This document shows positions 17,055-25,572 of a DNA stretch of 64,000 nt, one piece after another. The stretch spans positions 1 to 64,000 of the forward strand of contig NZ_FNWV01000008.1 in the NCBI RefSeq assembly GCF_900108555.1. Reading direction: 5' to 3'. This stretch comes from Ruminococcus flavefaciens. Lineage in GTDB: Bacteria > Bacillota > Clostridia > Oscillospirales > Ruminococcaceae. The notes beneath the pieces were generated by a model. The model was not told where the DNA came from. It made no database searches and saw nothing but the letters and a program-made list of their open reading frames with translations. Positions within the stretch are counted from its first letter, which is position 1. Each line of letters opens with the position of its first letter. Made by a program: the position numbers and the translations under genes.

Positions 17055-18449
17055 TTGTCAAGATCAGAAAACAAAGCGTTCTATCATAAACTTATAATGC
17101 TTTCCTTGCCGATAGCACTTCAAAGCCTGATGCTCGCTCTTGTAGCCGCCTGTGACGCTCTTATGCTCGGACGGGTAGAGCAGAACGAAATGACTGCGGT
17201 ATCTCTTGCGACGCAGATACAGTTCGTGCAGAATATGTTCATCTCCGCCGTGACAGGTGCGGGGGCGATACTCGGAGCACAATATTGGGGCAAGGGCGCC
17301 AGACGCACTATGGAGGAAATATTCTGCCTGATGCTGCGTGTCAGCGGCATCGTTTCACTGATATTCTTCACAGCCTGCGAGCTTATCCCCTCACTGCTAA
17401 TGCAGATATTTTCAGGTGATGAAGTAATAATTGGCATAGGCTCGGCGTATCTGCGGACAGCAGGCTGGTCTTATCTGATAACAGGCATATCTCAGTGCTA
17501 CCTTACGATGATGAAGGTCACCGACAGAGTGAAAGCAAGTGCCTTTGTCAGTTCATGTGCGGTGGTACTCAACATCATTTTTAATTTGGTACTGATATTC
17601 GGTATGCTCGGTTTCCCTGCCATGAAAGCAAGAGGGGCGGCACTTGCAACGACTTTAGCCCGTGTCACAGAGCTTATTCTTGCGGTGTATCTGACATCGG
17701 GCAAAGAGCATATACGTCCTGTATGGAGCAGTCTTTTCAGCACAAACAAACAGCTTACTAAGGATTTTATGAAGCAATGTCTGCCGCTTATGGGCGGTTC
17801 ACTTTTCTGGGGCGTAGGCTTTACCTCATATACGGCTATCATCGGACATATCGGAACGGATGCCGCAGCGGCAAACTCAGTGGCATCGGTGGTGCGTGAC
17901 CTGATCTGCTGTATCTGCAACGGTATCGGCAGTGCGGCGGGTATCATCGTCGGTAACGAGCTTGGGGCAGGAAAGCTGGACACAGGAAAGGCTTACGGGA
18001 TAAAGCTGAAAAATATATCCTTTGTGATCGGCTTTTTGTCAACAGCATTGGTACTGGCGGTGACGCCCGTTGTGGTGAACGCCGTCAAGCTGACCGATGA
18101 AGCGAGAAGCTACCTCACCGGAATGATGATTATAATGTCGGTATATATGATAGGCAGATGCGTTAATACCGTCACGATAAACGGTGTACTTGACGGCGGC
18201 GGAGATACTGTTTTCGATATGTACAGTCTGTTCGTGTGTATGTGGTGCATAGCTATCCCGCTGGCACTGCTCTGTGCATTCGTATTTCATTTTCCCGTTC
18301 TCGTTGTTTACGCCTGCACCTGTCTTGACGAAGTTGGAAAAATACCTTGGGTCATGCTGCGTCTGCGAAAATACAAATGGGTGAAAGACCTGACCGTAAA
18401 CAAGAATGAAAAGCAGTCCGAAATAATATGTGAAGGAGAATTATTATGA
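17055..18449 (+). CDS. MATE family efflux transporter
   Basis: 464 residues, about 12 membrane helices in two homologous halves. It starts at TTG behind GGAGGTGG. MATE features include LPIALQSLMLALVAACDALMLG and AVTGAGAILGAQYWGKG. It exports cationic drugs or metabolites using a Na+ or H+ gradient. Its last bases overlap the start of the DUF1349 gene as ATGA, so the two are co-translated. Confidence 0.88.
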   Translation: MSRSENKAFYHKLIMLSLPIALQSLMLALVAACDALMLGRVEQNEMTAVSLATQIQFVQNMFISAVTGAGAILGAQYWGKGARRTMEEIFCLMLRVSGIVSLIFFTACELIPSLLMQIFSGDEVIIGIGSAYLRTAGWSYLITGISQCYLTMMKVTDRVKASAFVSSCAVVLNIIFNLVLIFGMLGFPAMKARGAALATTLARVTELILAVYLTSGKEHIRPVWSSLFSTNKQLTKDFMKQCLPLMGGSLFWGVGFTSYTAIIGHIGTDAAAANSVASVVRDLICCICNGIGSAAGIIVGNELGAGKLDTGKAYGIKLKNISFVIGFLSTALVLAVTPVVVNAVKLTDEARSYLTGMMIIMSVYMIGRCVNTVTINGVLDGGGDTVFDMYSLFVCMWCIAIPLALLCAFVFHFPVLVVYACTCLDEVGKIPWVMLRLRKYKWVKDLTVNKNEKQSEIICEGELL

Positions 18450-19057
18450 CAAACAGAAAGTTTACCGAAATGTCCCCCGAATGGGTACGCAAGCCGAATA
18501 ATGTTACATTATCGGATGACAGGATCGAGATCATTACCGAAAGCGGCACCGATCTCTGGCAAAGGACATATTACGGTTTCACGAACGATAATGCACCTGT
18601 ATTGCAGGCACAGACCGACGAGAAGTACTTCTCATTCATTGTAAAGACGCAGTTCGCAAGCAAAGACCGCTTCGATCAGTGCGGTGTGGCGATGTATCTC
18701 GACAGTGACAACTGGTTCAAGGCTTCTATTGAATACGAGTACGAAAACTGTCAGCGGCTTGGCAGTGTTGTCACGAACAACGGCTATTCCGACTGGGCGA
18801 CTACTGATATTTCTTCCGATATAAAGGAAATGTGGTATCGTTTCAGCCGCCGTGAGAGCGACTTCTGTATCGAATGCAGCAGGGACGGCGAAGATTTTAA
18901 GCAGATGCGTATCTTCCATATGTTCGCAGGGGCGGAAAGTATAAAGTTCGGTATTTATGCCGCAAGTCCGACTACAGGTTCATTCAAAGCTGTATTTACC
19001 GATATGACCGTTACAGAGTGTCAATGGAGATCTGATGCTGACTGGAATGACAAATAG
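18446..19057 (+). CDS. DUF1349 concanavalin A-like domain protein
   Basis: 203 residues without a signal peptide, matching DUF1349: FTNDNAPVLQ early, FDQCGVAMYLDSDNWFKASIEYE in the middle, then KFGIYAASPTTGSFKAVFTD. The family has a beta-sandwich fold often near sugar-active genes. Its role is not established. It is coupled to the MATE gene and ends at a strong terminator. Confidence 0.85.
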   Translation: MTNRKFTEMSPEWVRKPNNVTLSDDRIEIITESGTDLWQRTYYGFTNDNAPVLQAQTDEKYFSFIVKTQFASKDRFDQCGVAMYLDSDNWFKASIEYEYENCQRLGSVVTNNGYSDWATTDISSDIKEMWYRFSRRESDFCIECSRDGEDFKQMRIFHMFAGAESIKFGIYAASPTTGSFKAVFTDMTVTECQWRSDADWNDK

Positions 19058-19131
19058 CCATTAAGTAACCCCATAACAAGCAGACCAAATTCGATGAAAC
19101 AATAATCTAACTACTATCTAAACATTAAAGC

Positions 19132-19167
19132 AAAAGCGATGCCTACCAAATAGTAAGCATCGCTTTT
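19132..19167 (+). terminator. Terminator of the MATE-DUF1349 operon
   Basis: Arms AAAAGCGATGC and GCATCGCTTTT around a 14-base loop, ending in TTTT. Confidence 0.75.
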
Positions 19168-19192
19168 CCTATCTATCAAATTGTATCAGCGT

Positions 19193-19330
19193 TCATATCC
19201 CCACAAGCTCCGCTACTTCCTGCAGCGTTTCCTTGTAACCGTTCTTCGCCCAATAGATGTACAGCTTATACACGCCGCCGATCTTATAGACGATCTCCCA
19301 CGCATTCACAGCGGATTCGCTGAAAAACAT
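19193..19330 (-). pseudogene. Unidentified C-terminal gene remnant
   Basis: A minus-strand frame without a start codon reads FFSESAVNAWEIVYKIGGVY, then KLYIYWAKNGYKETL and a stop. Codon use looks like a true gene end. I do not recognise the family. Confidence 0.3.
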
Positions 19331-19357
19331 GTAGACTTTTATAATAATATAAGCCAA

Positions 19358-19410
19358 AGGGCTATGTCCTCCGTATTATGTACGGAAGGCATAGCCCTTA
19401 TTTTTCTTTT
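19358..19410. terminator. Hairpin with T-run
   Basis: AAGGGCTATG-rich left arm and CATAGCCCTT right arm pair over about 17 bases with one bulge, then TATTTTTCTTTTT. Confidence 0.65.
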
Positions 19411-19428
19411 TAGAAGCCTATTCAGTTA

Positions 19429-19510
19429 GTTATAATCTTCTTTCAGCTTTTTCAGAAACAGTTCTGCTATCGGAGAGAACACCTGATACTTCTTCCAGAT
19501 GATATACATG
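19429..19510 (-). pseudogene. C-terminal scrap of a LysR regulator
   Basis: Minus-strand frame YIIWKKYQVFSPIAELFLKK to a stop is the usual last strand and helix of a LysR effector domain. Everything upstream is missing. The next base begins the flavodoxin gene on the other strand, so a deletion removed most of LysR and the divergent promoter. Confidence 0.55.
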
Positions 19511-19511
19511 T

Positions 19512-20171
19512 ATGCTTGGATTGACCGCCTGCGGAAGTGCGGAAAATGATGGGAATACTTCTTCAACGGCAACAACTTCCAAAACAGAAACACAGCAGAC
19601 AGAAACGGCAAAGCAAACCGAAAACAGAGAGGATAAGTCAACTCCTGCCGATACTGCGGCAGCACCCGAAACGGCAGACGAAGCCAAATCATCGGGCAAG
19701 GATACGATAGTTGTCTATTTTTCCGCAACAGGGACTACGAAAAAAATTGCGGAGCGTATCGCAAGTGTCACGAATGCCGATCTTTACGAGATAATCCCTG
19801 CCGAGCCTTACAGCGATGCCGATCTTAATTGGAACGATAAAAACAGCCGTACCACAATAGAAATGAACGATCCGAATGCCCGTCCTGCTATCGCTGATGA
19901 TACGATCAGCTTTGACGGTTACTCTACTGTATATATCGGCTATCCGATATGGTGGGGCGACGCTCCGAGGATCATGAGTACCTTTGTTGAAGCACACGAT
20001 TTCAGCGGTCTGACGGTCATTCCGTTCTGCACATCGGGCGGTAGCGGTATCGGCAGAAGCGGCAGCAATCTTGCTTCACAGGCAGGCAGTGGAAATTGGC
20101 TTGACGGTGACAGGCTCGACGGGGGTATCTCCGAGGACGAGCTAAAAACTTGGATAAGCAAATATAACTGA
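19512..20171 (+). CDS. Flavodoxin-like lipoprotein, signal peptide cut short
   Basis: 219 residues from the only in-frame ATG. The protein opens with MLGLTACG, the end of a lipoprotein signal (lipobox LTAC), without the basic and hydrophobic part. A Thr/Ala/Glu-rich linker follows, then a flavodoxin domain (DTIVVYFSATGTTKKIAERI, GYPIWWGDAPRIM, CTSGGSGIG) that binds FMN. It is related to the cytoplasmic flavodoxin at 47633. With its 5' end and promoter lost at 19511, export and expression are doubtful. Confidence 0.72.
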   Translation: MLGLTACGSAENDGNTSSTATTSKTETQQTETAKQTENREDKSTPADTAAAPETADEAKSSGKDTIVVYFSATGTTKKIAERIASVTNADLYEIIPAEPYSDADLNWNDKNSRTTIEMNDPNARPAIADDTISFDGYSTVYIGYPIWWGDAPRIMSTFVEAHDFSGLTVIPFCTSGGSGIGRSGSNLASQAGSGNWLDGDRLDGGISEDELKTWISKYN

Positions 20172-20188
20172 ACAAAGGAGGGCTGACA

Positions 20189-20250
20189 ATGCAGACAAAG
20201 ACAAATTCCGTTATCAAGCGAGTGGTCGATGCAGTGCCGTTTCTGTACGG
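20189..20250 (+). pseudogene. Start of a lost gene downstream of the flavodoxin
   Basis: ATG behind AGGAGGG encodes MQTKTNSVIKRVVDAVPFLY, then runs into antisense of a transposase fragment. Only about 20 codons survive, so the family is unknown. Confidence 0.35.
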
Positions 20251-20458
20251 ACTCATCAGCATTAACGTCATATGGATCGTATCCAAGCTCGTCGTCAAGT
20301 TCTGATTCAAGGCTGCCTTCCATAAATCCTGCAAGTGCTTCCTTGAACAGCACCTGGATATCGTCCATGCTTTGGATATTTGCCGCCGAAAGAAAATCGC
20401 TTATCAGCTCTCTTCTTGCACGCTGTTCTTCTGTTTCGTTTCTTCGTTTTCTGATCAT
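20249..20458 (-). mobile_element. Truncated IS256-type transposase (N-terminus)
   Basis: About 70 residues from MIRKRRNETEEQ, including MDDIQVLFKEALAGFMEGSL and ELDDELGY, match the start of Mutator/IS256 transposases. The catalytic part is missing. It probably mediated the deletion at 20249. Confidence 0.72.
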
Positions 20459-20464
20459 AATTAA

Positions 20465-20523
20465 AACCTCCGAAGTAGTGTCTCTTCTATTATACACTAC
20501 TTCAGAGGTTTACACAAATTTTA
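20465..20523 (-). promoter_or_regulatory. Promoter and 16-bp inverted repeat before the transposase fragment
   Basis: On the minus strand, TTGTGT, 17 bp, TATAAT. The -10 lies between the arms of an inverted repeat, AACCTC-C-GAAGTAGTG and its complement, with one mismatch. It is probably part of the IS end. Confidence 0.5.
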
Positions 20524-20575
20524 GGATAGACTCGGGATTGACTCAATAAATTATTATGATAAAAATTATAACCTT

Positions 20576-20806
20576 TTATTTGATAAATTTTATTGTACCG
20601 TCAGCATTCTCAATATAAGCTCTGTGAATAAGCATATCATAATGTGCAATTGGTTTCCTACAGATTTTCGCCTTTTTAAGTGCAGCTCTTACAGCGGCAG
20701 TTGCCCTTATGTCCATATCTATATCATCCTGAGTCAGATATTTGTCTTGTTCATGAGGTTCTATTACATTGATGACCATTCCATTTATATTTAATACTTT
20801 AGCCAT
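20576..20806 (-). CDS. Small twin-cassette protein B, copy B
   Basis: 76 residues, MAKVLNINGMVINVIEPHEQ onward, with AVRAALKKAKICRKPIAHYD and AYIENADGTIKF. It is about 75% similar to the copy at 6464-6694 and distantly like its operon mate. It overlaps protein A by 8 bases, as in copy A. Function is unknown. Position beside fic suggests a partner role. Confidence 0.66.
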   Translation of the reverse strand: MAKVLNINGMVINVIEPHEQDKYLTQDDIDMDIRATAAVRAALKKAKICRKPIAHYDMLIHRAYIENADGTIKFIK

Positions 20807-21029
20807 TAGATTTCTCCTCTGTAGTTGCAGCTATTTGATCTGTGTCATATATTTTTCTGCCGTCAGGATACTCGATATACGGCATTTTTTTGCCGTAATC
20901 ATACCGTGAAACAGGGAGTCCTTTTATACGGCGTATTTCATCATCAATGCGAACTGCTTCAATGAATCGCCTTGTCAGTTCATCATCGCTTACGCCGCAG
21001 GTTGAATCCAGTTCATTATACTCTTCCAT
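20799..21029 (-). CDS. Small twin-cassette protein A, copy B
   Basis: 76 residues from MEEYNELDSTCGVSDDELTR, with GGAGGTAAGCCTT before the ATG. An upstream in-frame ATG would add eight residues but has no ribosome site. It is nearly identical to copy A through RRFIEAVR and MPYIEYPDG. It is divergent from fic, about 180 bases away. Confidence 0.68.
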   Translation of the reverse strand: MEEYNELDSTCGVSDDELTRRFIEAVRIDDEIRRIKGLPVSRYDYGKKMPYIEYPDGRKIYDTDQIAATTEEKSNG

Positions 21030-21208
21030 AAGGCTTACCTCCGTCATTTTCACATATTATACCATATCGAATTTCATAAATCAATTCTATTATAATAAAA
21101 AATACAAATTTAAAGGAACGGCAAGCCTTTTCTCACCTGTAAACTTGATTATCTATCTATTCTATGGTATAATATACACATAGATTCTTTATTTGCAGGG
21201 AGGTTCAT

Positions 21209-22225
21209 ATGGCTGATTACAGACCGCCGTTTACAGTAACTGACAGGATAGTAGCTCTTATTGCTGATATAAGTGAGCAGATAGGTAAAATAACGATCCA
21301 GCATCAAGGCACGATCAATCCTCGCCTGAGAAGAGAAAACCGAATAAGAACTATCCATTCCTCTCTCGCAATTGAACATAATACGCTGACAATTGATCAG
21401 GTCACAGCTATTATCGACGGTAAACGTGTGCTTGGAAGCCCTAATGAAATACAGGAAGTCAAGAACGCCTATGAAGCATATGAGCTTATGCTGAAACTTG
21501 ATCCCAATTCTGTGGAAGACCTGTTATCGGCTCATAGACTTATGATGAAGGGACTTGTTCCTGAAAACGGCAGGTTCCGTTCAAAGGGCGTTGGTATCTT
21601 CGATGGTGAGCAGCTTATTCATATGGCTCCGCCTACTGACCTTGTTCCGAAACTGATAGCTGATCTTTTTGAATGGTATAAGAATTCTGAAGTGCATCCT
21701 CTTATAAAAAGTGCCGTTTTTCATTACGAATTTGAGTTTATTCATCCATTCGCTGACGGTAACGGACGTATGGGAAGAATGTGGCACAGCCTGCTGCTCG
21801 GACAATGGAAGGAACTTTTCTATTGGCTCCCAATCGAAGAACTGATACGATCAAAGCAAGCTGAATATTATAACGCTTTGGGCAAGGCAGACAAGAGTGC
21901 AGACAGCGCTGTTTTTGTAGAGCTTATGCTTGATATTATTTATTCAACATTGAAGGAGATGGAAAATGTTAGTCGGTCGACCGACCAAGTTAGCGACCAA
22001 GATACCGACCAAGATACCGACCAAGATGATAACATCAGCAGGTTAACCAAAGTCCTCGGTGACAGGGAGATGTCGGCGACTGATATTATGACCGGACTCG
22101 GACTCTCTCATCGGCCTACCTTCCGCAAAAATTACCTTGCTCCTGCATTGGAAAAGGGAATAATCGAGAGAACGATCCCCGACAAGCCTAACAGTAAGAA
22201 TCAAAAATACCGAAAGGTCAAATAA
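21209..22225 (+). CDS. Fic family protein with autoinhibitory helix
   Basis: 338 residues. The catalytic loop HPFADGNGRMGR (near residue 180) is the Fic signature for AMP transfer to Ser/Thr/Tyr of target proteins. SSLAIEHN near residue 52 is the inhibitory helix motif of class II Fic proteins, which self-inhibit without a separate antitoxin. A DQDTDQ linker encoded by a 12-bp tandem repeat (about 21990-22030) joins a C-terminal winged helix (EMSATDIMTGLGLSHRPTF). Two small genes diverge from it, and the same trio, decayed, stands at 6464-7092. Confidence 0.9.
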   Translation: MADYRPPFTVTDRIVALIADISEQIGKITIQHQGTINPRLRRENRIRTIHSSLAIEHNTLTIDQVTAIIDGKRVLGSPNEIQEVKNAYEAYELMLKLDPNSVEDLLSAHRLMMKGLVPENGRFRSKGVGIFDGEQLIHMAPPTDLVPKLIADLFEWYKNSEVHPLIKSAVFHYEFEFIHPFADGNGRMGRMWHSLLLGQWKELFYWLPIEELIRSKQAEYYNALGKADKSADSAVFVELMLDIIYSTLKEMENVSRSTDQVSDQDTDQDTDQDDNISRLTKVLGDREMSATDIMTGLGLSHRPTFRKNYLAPALEKGIIERTIPDKPNSKNQKYRKVK

Positions 22226-22231
22226 AATGAA

Positions 22232-22253
22232 ACCGCTCAGGATCATGAGCGGT
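22232..22253. terminator. Hairpin after fic
   Basis: ACCGCTCA-GGATCA-TGAGCGGT. It is followed on the minus strand by a scrap ELLLKFI and stop, like the end of the excisionase-like gene at 9304. Confidence 0.5.
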
Positions 22254-22365
22254 CATGCTATATGAACTTTAAAAGCAGTTCATTGCGCTTATCGTTCTTA
22301 TTTATGATTATAGCATAACAGCAAGAAACGCAGTCGGCAGCAATGTCGGCTGTTTTTTGTTGTAC

Positions 22366-22414
22366 TTGACATAGCCCCCGCCCTATGTTATAATATCAGT
22401 GTCCGATTTCGGAC
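22366..22414 (+). promoter_or_regulatory. Promoter and operator of the MarR-UvrA cassette
   Basis: Perfect consensus TTGACA (22366), 17 bp, TATAAT (22389). Seven bases on is the palindrome GTCCGA-TT-TCGGAC (22401-22414) at the expected transcript start, an ideal repression site for the MarR protein encoded next. Confidence 0.75.
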
Positions 22415-22430
22415 TAAAGAGGTATATAAC

Positions 22431-22883
22431 ATGGAAAACAAAGAATATCTCGCAGCTCTTGCAGGCTGTGAAAAGAAATATGACTCGCTCTATCGTGGAG
22501 CAGCGGCAGCCTTCGGGCTCTCCGACTGCTCGATGTGGGTGCTGTATTATCTGCAAAGTGCCGAGGAGCCGCTTTCTCAGCAAGACCTGATTGAACTCAT
22601 GCTGTTCCCGAAGCAGACGATCAATTCCGCTGTGGCGGGGCTTGCGAAGAACGGCTATGTCACGCTTGAAATGATACCGAATACCAAAAATCGCAAGCGT
22701 ATCCTGTTGACCGATGAAGGCAGAGCTTTTGCGGAGAGAACCGTTCTGCGTATGATACATGCGGAGGAACGAGCCGTGTCCGAGATGTCAGATATCAAGC
22801 GTTTCGTAACGCTGTATGAGGAATTTTTTAAACATCTGCATAATGAATTTGAACGGGAGGGCTTGTGCGATGCAAAGGGCTGA
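22431..22883 (+). CDS. MarR family regulator
   Basis: 150 residues with a central winged HTH (LSQQDLIELMLFPKQTINSAVAGLAKNGYV, then KNRKRILLT as the wing). It overlaps the UvrA-like gene by 14 bases. A palindrome at its promoter start site implies autorepression relieved by a drug-like ligand. Confidence 0.87.
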   Translation: MENKEYLAALAGCEKKYDSLYRGAAAAFGLSDCSMWVLYYLQSAEEPLSQQDLIELMLFPKQTINSAVAGLAKNGYVTLEMIPNTKNRKRILLTDEGRAFAERTVLRMIHAEERAVSEMSDIKRFVTLYEEFFKHLHNEFEREGLCDAKG

Positions 22884-25137
22884 CAACATAGAGATCATCG
22901 GGGCAAGAGAAAACAACCTGAAGCACATCAATGTCACGATACCGAAAGGTCAGCTTGTGGTATTTGCAGGCGTGTCTGGTTCGGGGAAAAGCTCTCTTGC
23001 CTTCGATACGATAGCGGTCGAGAGCAGCCGTGAGTGGCAAAGCTCCTATCCGCTGTATCTGCGGAACAAAATGCCGCATTATGAACGTCCGAAGGTCGAG
23101 GAGATACATAACCTTACCCCTGCGATCGTGGTAGACCAAAGAGCTATGGGCGCAAGCACACGCTCCACTGTCGGTACGGCGATAGATGCCGCACCGCTTG
23201 TCCGCCTGCTGTTCAGCCGTATCGGACAGCCCTCCGCTGGCGGTTCTATGGCGTACAGCTTCAATCACCCTCTCGGTATGTGTCCCGACTGCACAGGCAT
23301 CGGTGAACAGCTTGTGCTTGTGGAGGACAGAATGTTCGATATGAGCAAAACACTTGCGGAGGGTGCTTTGCGGTTCAGTCAGTTTTCGGCAGGCTGGCAG
23401 ACCTATCTTTATCAGAACAATCCCTTGCTCGATCCGCACAAAAGGCTCTGCGACTTCACGCCCGAAGAAATGGATATTCTGAAACACGGGGCAAAGGACA
23501 AGGTGCAGGTGGAGATACGCTCCAACAATACGGGGCGTGTGGATAAGGTGGACTACGAGGGCGTTATCCCTCGATTTTATCGGCTGTATCTGCGCCGTGA
23601 CATCACAAAGCTGAAACAGAGCTTGCAGGACGAAATTATGTCTCTTGTGGAGAAGGGCGCTTGCCCGACCTGCGGCGGTACTGGCTTAAATTCTGCTGCA
23701 CTTGCTTCAATGATAAACGGGCTGAATATCGTGGACTATGGCAATATGACAGTGATGGAGCTTCTGCCCGTGCTGGATAAGATCACCGAGCCGAGGGGTG
23801 TTTCGCTTGCAAGGCAGATAAAGGCGATTTTGCAAAGAATGGTAGATGTGGGTATCGGTTATCTTTCTCTTTCAAGGCGGACAGACACCCTTTCGGGCGG
23901 TGAATTGCAGCGTATCAAAATGGTGCGTAACTTGGGCAGCAGTCTTTCAAATATCACATATATATTCGACGAGCCGACTTCGGGCTTGCACCCTGCCGAT
24001 GCGGAGCGTATCGGAAAGCTCCTGCTCGATCTGCGTGACAAGCACAACAATGTTTTCATCGTGGAGCATAGCCGTCAGATGATAGAGCTTGCAGACCATA
24101 TCATCGAGCTTGGCGAGGGTGCAGGAACGAATGGCGGTCGTATCGTATATCAGGGCAACCTGTCGGGCTTGCGTTCTGCCGATACGCTGACAGCGCAGAT
24201 GATGAACAAAAAGATAGAGATAAACACCTCACCGCTGACAGCAACAGAAGGGTATAAAATAGAAAACGCCCATTGTCACAACCTCAAAAATGTTACTGTC
24301 ACGATACCGAAGGGCGTTCTGACCGCCGTTACGGGCGTTGCAGGTTCGGGAAAAAGTTCCCTTGTCTGCTGTGAATTTGTGAAGCGGTATCCGCAGGCTA
24401 TCGTCATCGACCAGAAGCCGATAGGGACATCTATCCGTTCCACTCCTGCCACATACACAGGCGTTATGGACGAGATACGAAAGCTGTTCGGCAAGGAAAA
24501 CGGCGTGGCTGCAAGCTGGTTCAGCTATAATTCAAAGGGCGGATGTGCGGTCTGCAAGGGTACGGGGCAGATAAGCTATGATATGGCGTTTGCCGAGCCA
24601 GTGATCGTCCCCTGCGAGGAGTGCGGCGGTCATCGGTATAACCCGACTGCGCTTTCCTACAAGTACAAGGGGCTGAATATCGAAGATGTGATGAAGCTGA
24701 CGATAGCCGAGGCTATGGACTTTTTCGACAGCAAAAAGATACGCTCCGCCTTGCAGAGCATGATAGATGTAGGGCTTGGTTATCTCACCCTCGGTCAGCC
24801 CACAAGCACTCTTTCGGGCGGCGAGGTCCAGCGTGTCAAGCTGGCGAGTCATCTGCAAAGCAAAGGCGAGATTTATGTCCTTGACGAGCCGAGCACTGGA
24901 CTTCACGGCAAGGATATTGAAAAGCTCCTTGCACTCCTGCGGAAGCTCGTTACTGGCGGAAACACGGTCATAATTGTGGAACATCGCCTTGAACTCATCG
25001 CACAGGCGGACTATATCATCGACATGGGACCGGAGGGCGGTTCGGACGGCGGCGAGGTCATGTTCAGCGGTACGCACGAGGAACTGCTGAAATGTGAAAG
25101 GTCTAAGACGGGGGAGTATCTGAGGGAATGTATATGA
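22870..25137 (+). CDS. UvrA-like ABC ATPase (UvrA2/drug-resistance type)
   Basis: 755 residues from the ATG at 22870, behind GGAGGG. Upstream ATGs lie inside MarR. It has two ABC modules, each with a Walker A (GVSGSGKSS, GVAGSGKSS), a zinc region (CPTCGGTG; CAVCKGTG with CEECGGHR), a signature LSGGE and a Walker B (FDEP, LDEP). It is shorter than housekeeping UvrA (about 940) because the UvrB-binding insertion is reduced, as in UvrA2/DrrC-like proteins that protect against DNA-binding drugs. Pairing with MarR supports inducible resistance. Confidence 0.88.
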   Translation: MQRADNIEIIGARENNLKHINVTIPKGQLVVFAGVSGSGKSSLAFDTIAVESSREWQSSYPLYLRNKMPHYERPKVEEIHNLTPAIVVDQRAMGASTRSTVGTAIDAAPLVRLLFSRIGQPSAGGSMAYSFNHPLGMCPDCTGIGEQLVLVEDRMFDMSKTLAEGALRFSQFSAGWQTYLYQNNPLLDPHKRLCDFTPEEMDILKHGAKDKVQVEIRSNNTGRVDKVDYEGVIPRFYRLYLRRDITKLKQSLQDEIMSLVEKGACPTCGGTGLNSAALASMINGLNIVDYGNMTVMELLPVLDKITEPRGVSLARQIKAILQRMVDVGIGYLSLSRRTDTLSGGELQRIKMVRNLGSSLSNITYIFDEPTSGLHPADAERIGKLLLDLRDKHNNVFIVEHSRQMIELADHIIELGEGAGTNGGRIVYQGNLSGLRSADTLTAQMMNKKIEINTSPLTATEGYKIENAHCHNLKNVTVTIPKGVLTAVTGVAGSGKSSLVCCEFVKRYPQAIVIDQKPIGTSIRSTPATYTGVMDEIRKLFGKENGVAASWFSYNSKGGCAVCKGTGQISYDMAFAEPVIVPCEECGGHRYNPTALSYKYKGLNIEDVMKLTIAEAMDFFDSKKIRSALQSMIDVGLGYLTLGQPTSTLSGGEVQRVKLASHLQSKGEIYVLDEPSTGLHGKDIEKLLALLRKLVTGGNTVIIVEHRLELIAQADYIIDMGPEGGSDGGEVMFSGTHEELLKCERSKTGEYLRECI

Positions 25138-25181
25138 GGTTTTGTCACATTCGTCACATACCTTATGAAGCTTATATAACC

Positions 25182-25208
25182 AACTTTGATCCCATTGGGT
25201 TCAAAGTT
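25182..25208. terminator. Convergent-gene hairpin
   Basis: AACTTTGA and TCAAAGTT flank CCCATTGGG, almost a full palindrome between convergent operons. Confidence 0.55.
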
Positions 25209-25209
25209 A

Positions 25210-25560
25210 TTATCCTCTTATTAGTTTTATGATTTCCGTAGGCTTCAAAACCTTTCCCGATGAAACGAGCTTCTCATTGACAACGAGTGCAGGCATTAAC
25301 ATTGCGCCGTACTCCATGATCTTCTGCAAGTCGGTGACATACTCGACCTCAATGCCCATACCCTTGACAGCCTCGACAGTGTTGTCGTAGAGCTGATGAC
25401 AGGCTTTGCAGCCCGAACCGAGAACCTTGATACAGCAGATACTGTCAACCTTTTCACCACAACAAGTAGATGCAGTCTCGCCTATAGTCTGCTCTCCACT
25501 GCAACAGCAGCAGGGAGCTCCCTCTTTCTTTTCTTCTTTTTTCTTCCCGAATAATGCCAT
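25210..25560 (-). CDS. Thioredoxin-like small redox protein with Cys-rich N-terminus
   Basis: 116 residues. The C-terminal 75 residues are the TM0996/MTH895 thioredoxin-like fold with active site GCKACHQL and the cis-Pro strand MPALVVNEKL. The first 45 residues add eight cysteines (PCCCCSG, STCCG, SICC), an unusual metal- or metalloid-binding extension. It follows an ArsP-like permease 12 bases away, a known pairing in organoarsenical and metal efflux operons. Confidence 0.83.
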   Translation of the reverse strand: MALFGKKKEEKKEGAPCCCCSGEQTIGETASTCCGEKVDSICCIKVLGSGCKACHQLYDNTVEAVKGMGIEVEYVTDLQKIMEYGAMLMPALVVNEKLVSSGKVLKPTEIIKLIRG

Positions 25561-25572
25561 GATATATTCCTC

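Noticed and set aside
21985..22032. 12-bp tandem repeats as a possible CRISPR or phase-variable switch
   Set aside because: Only three or four units, in frame, no spacers; they encode the DQDT linker of Fic. Length change would be in frame.
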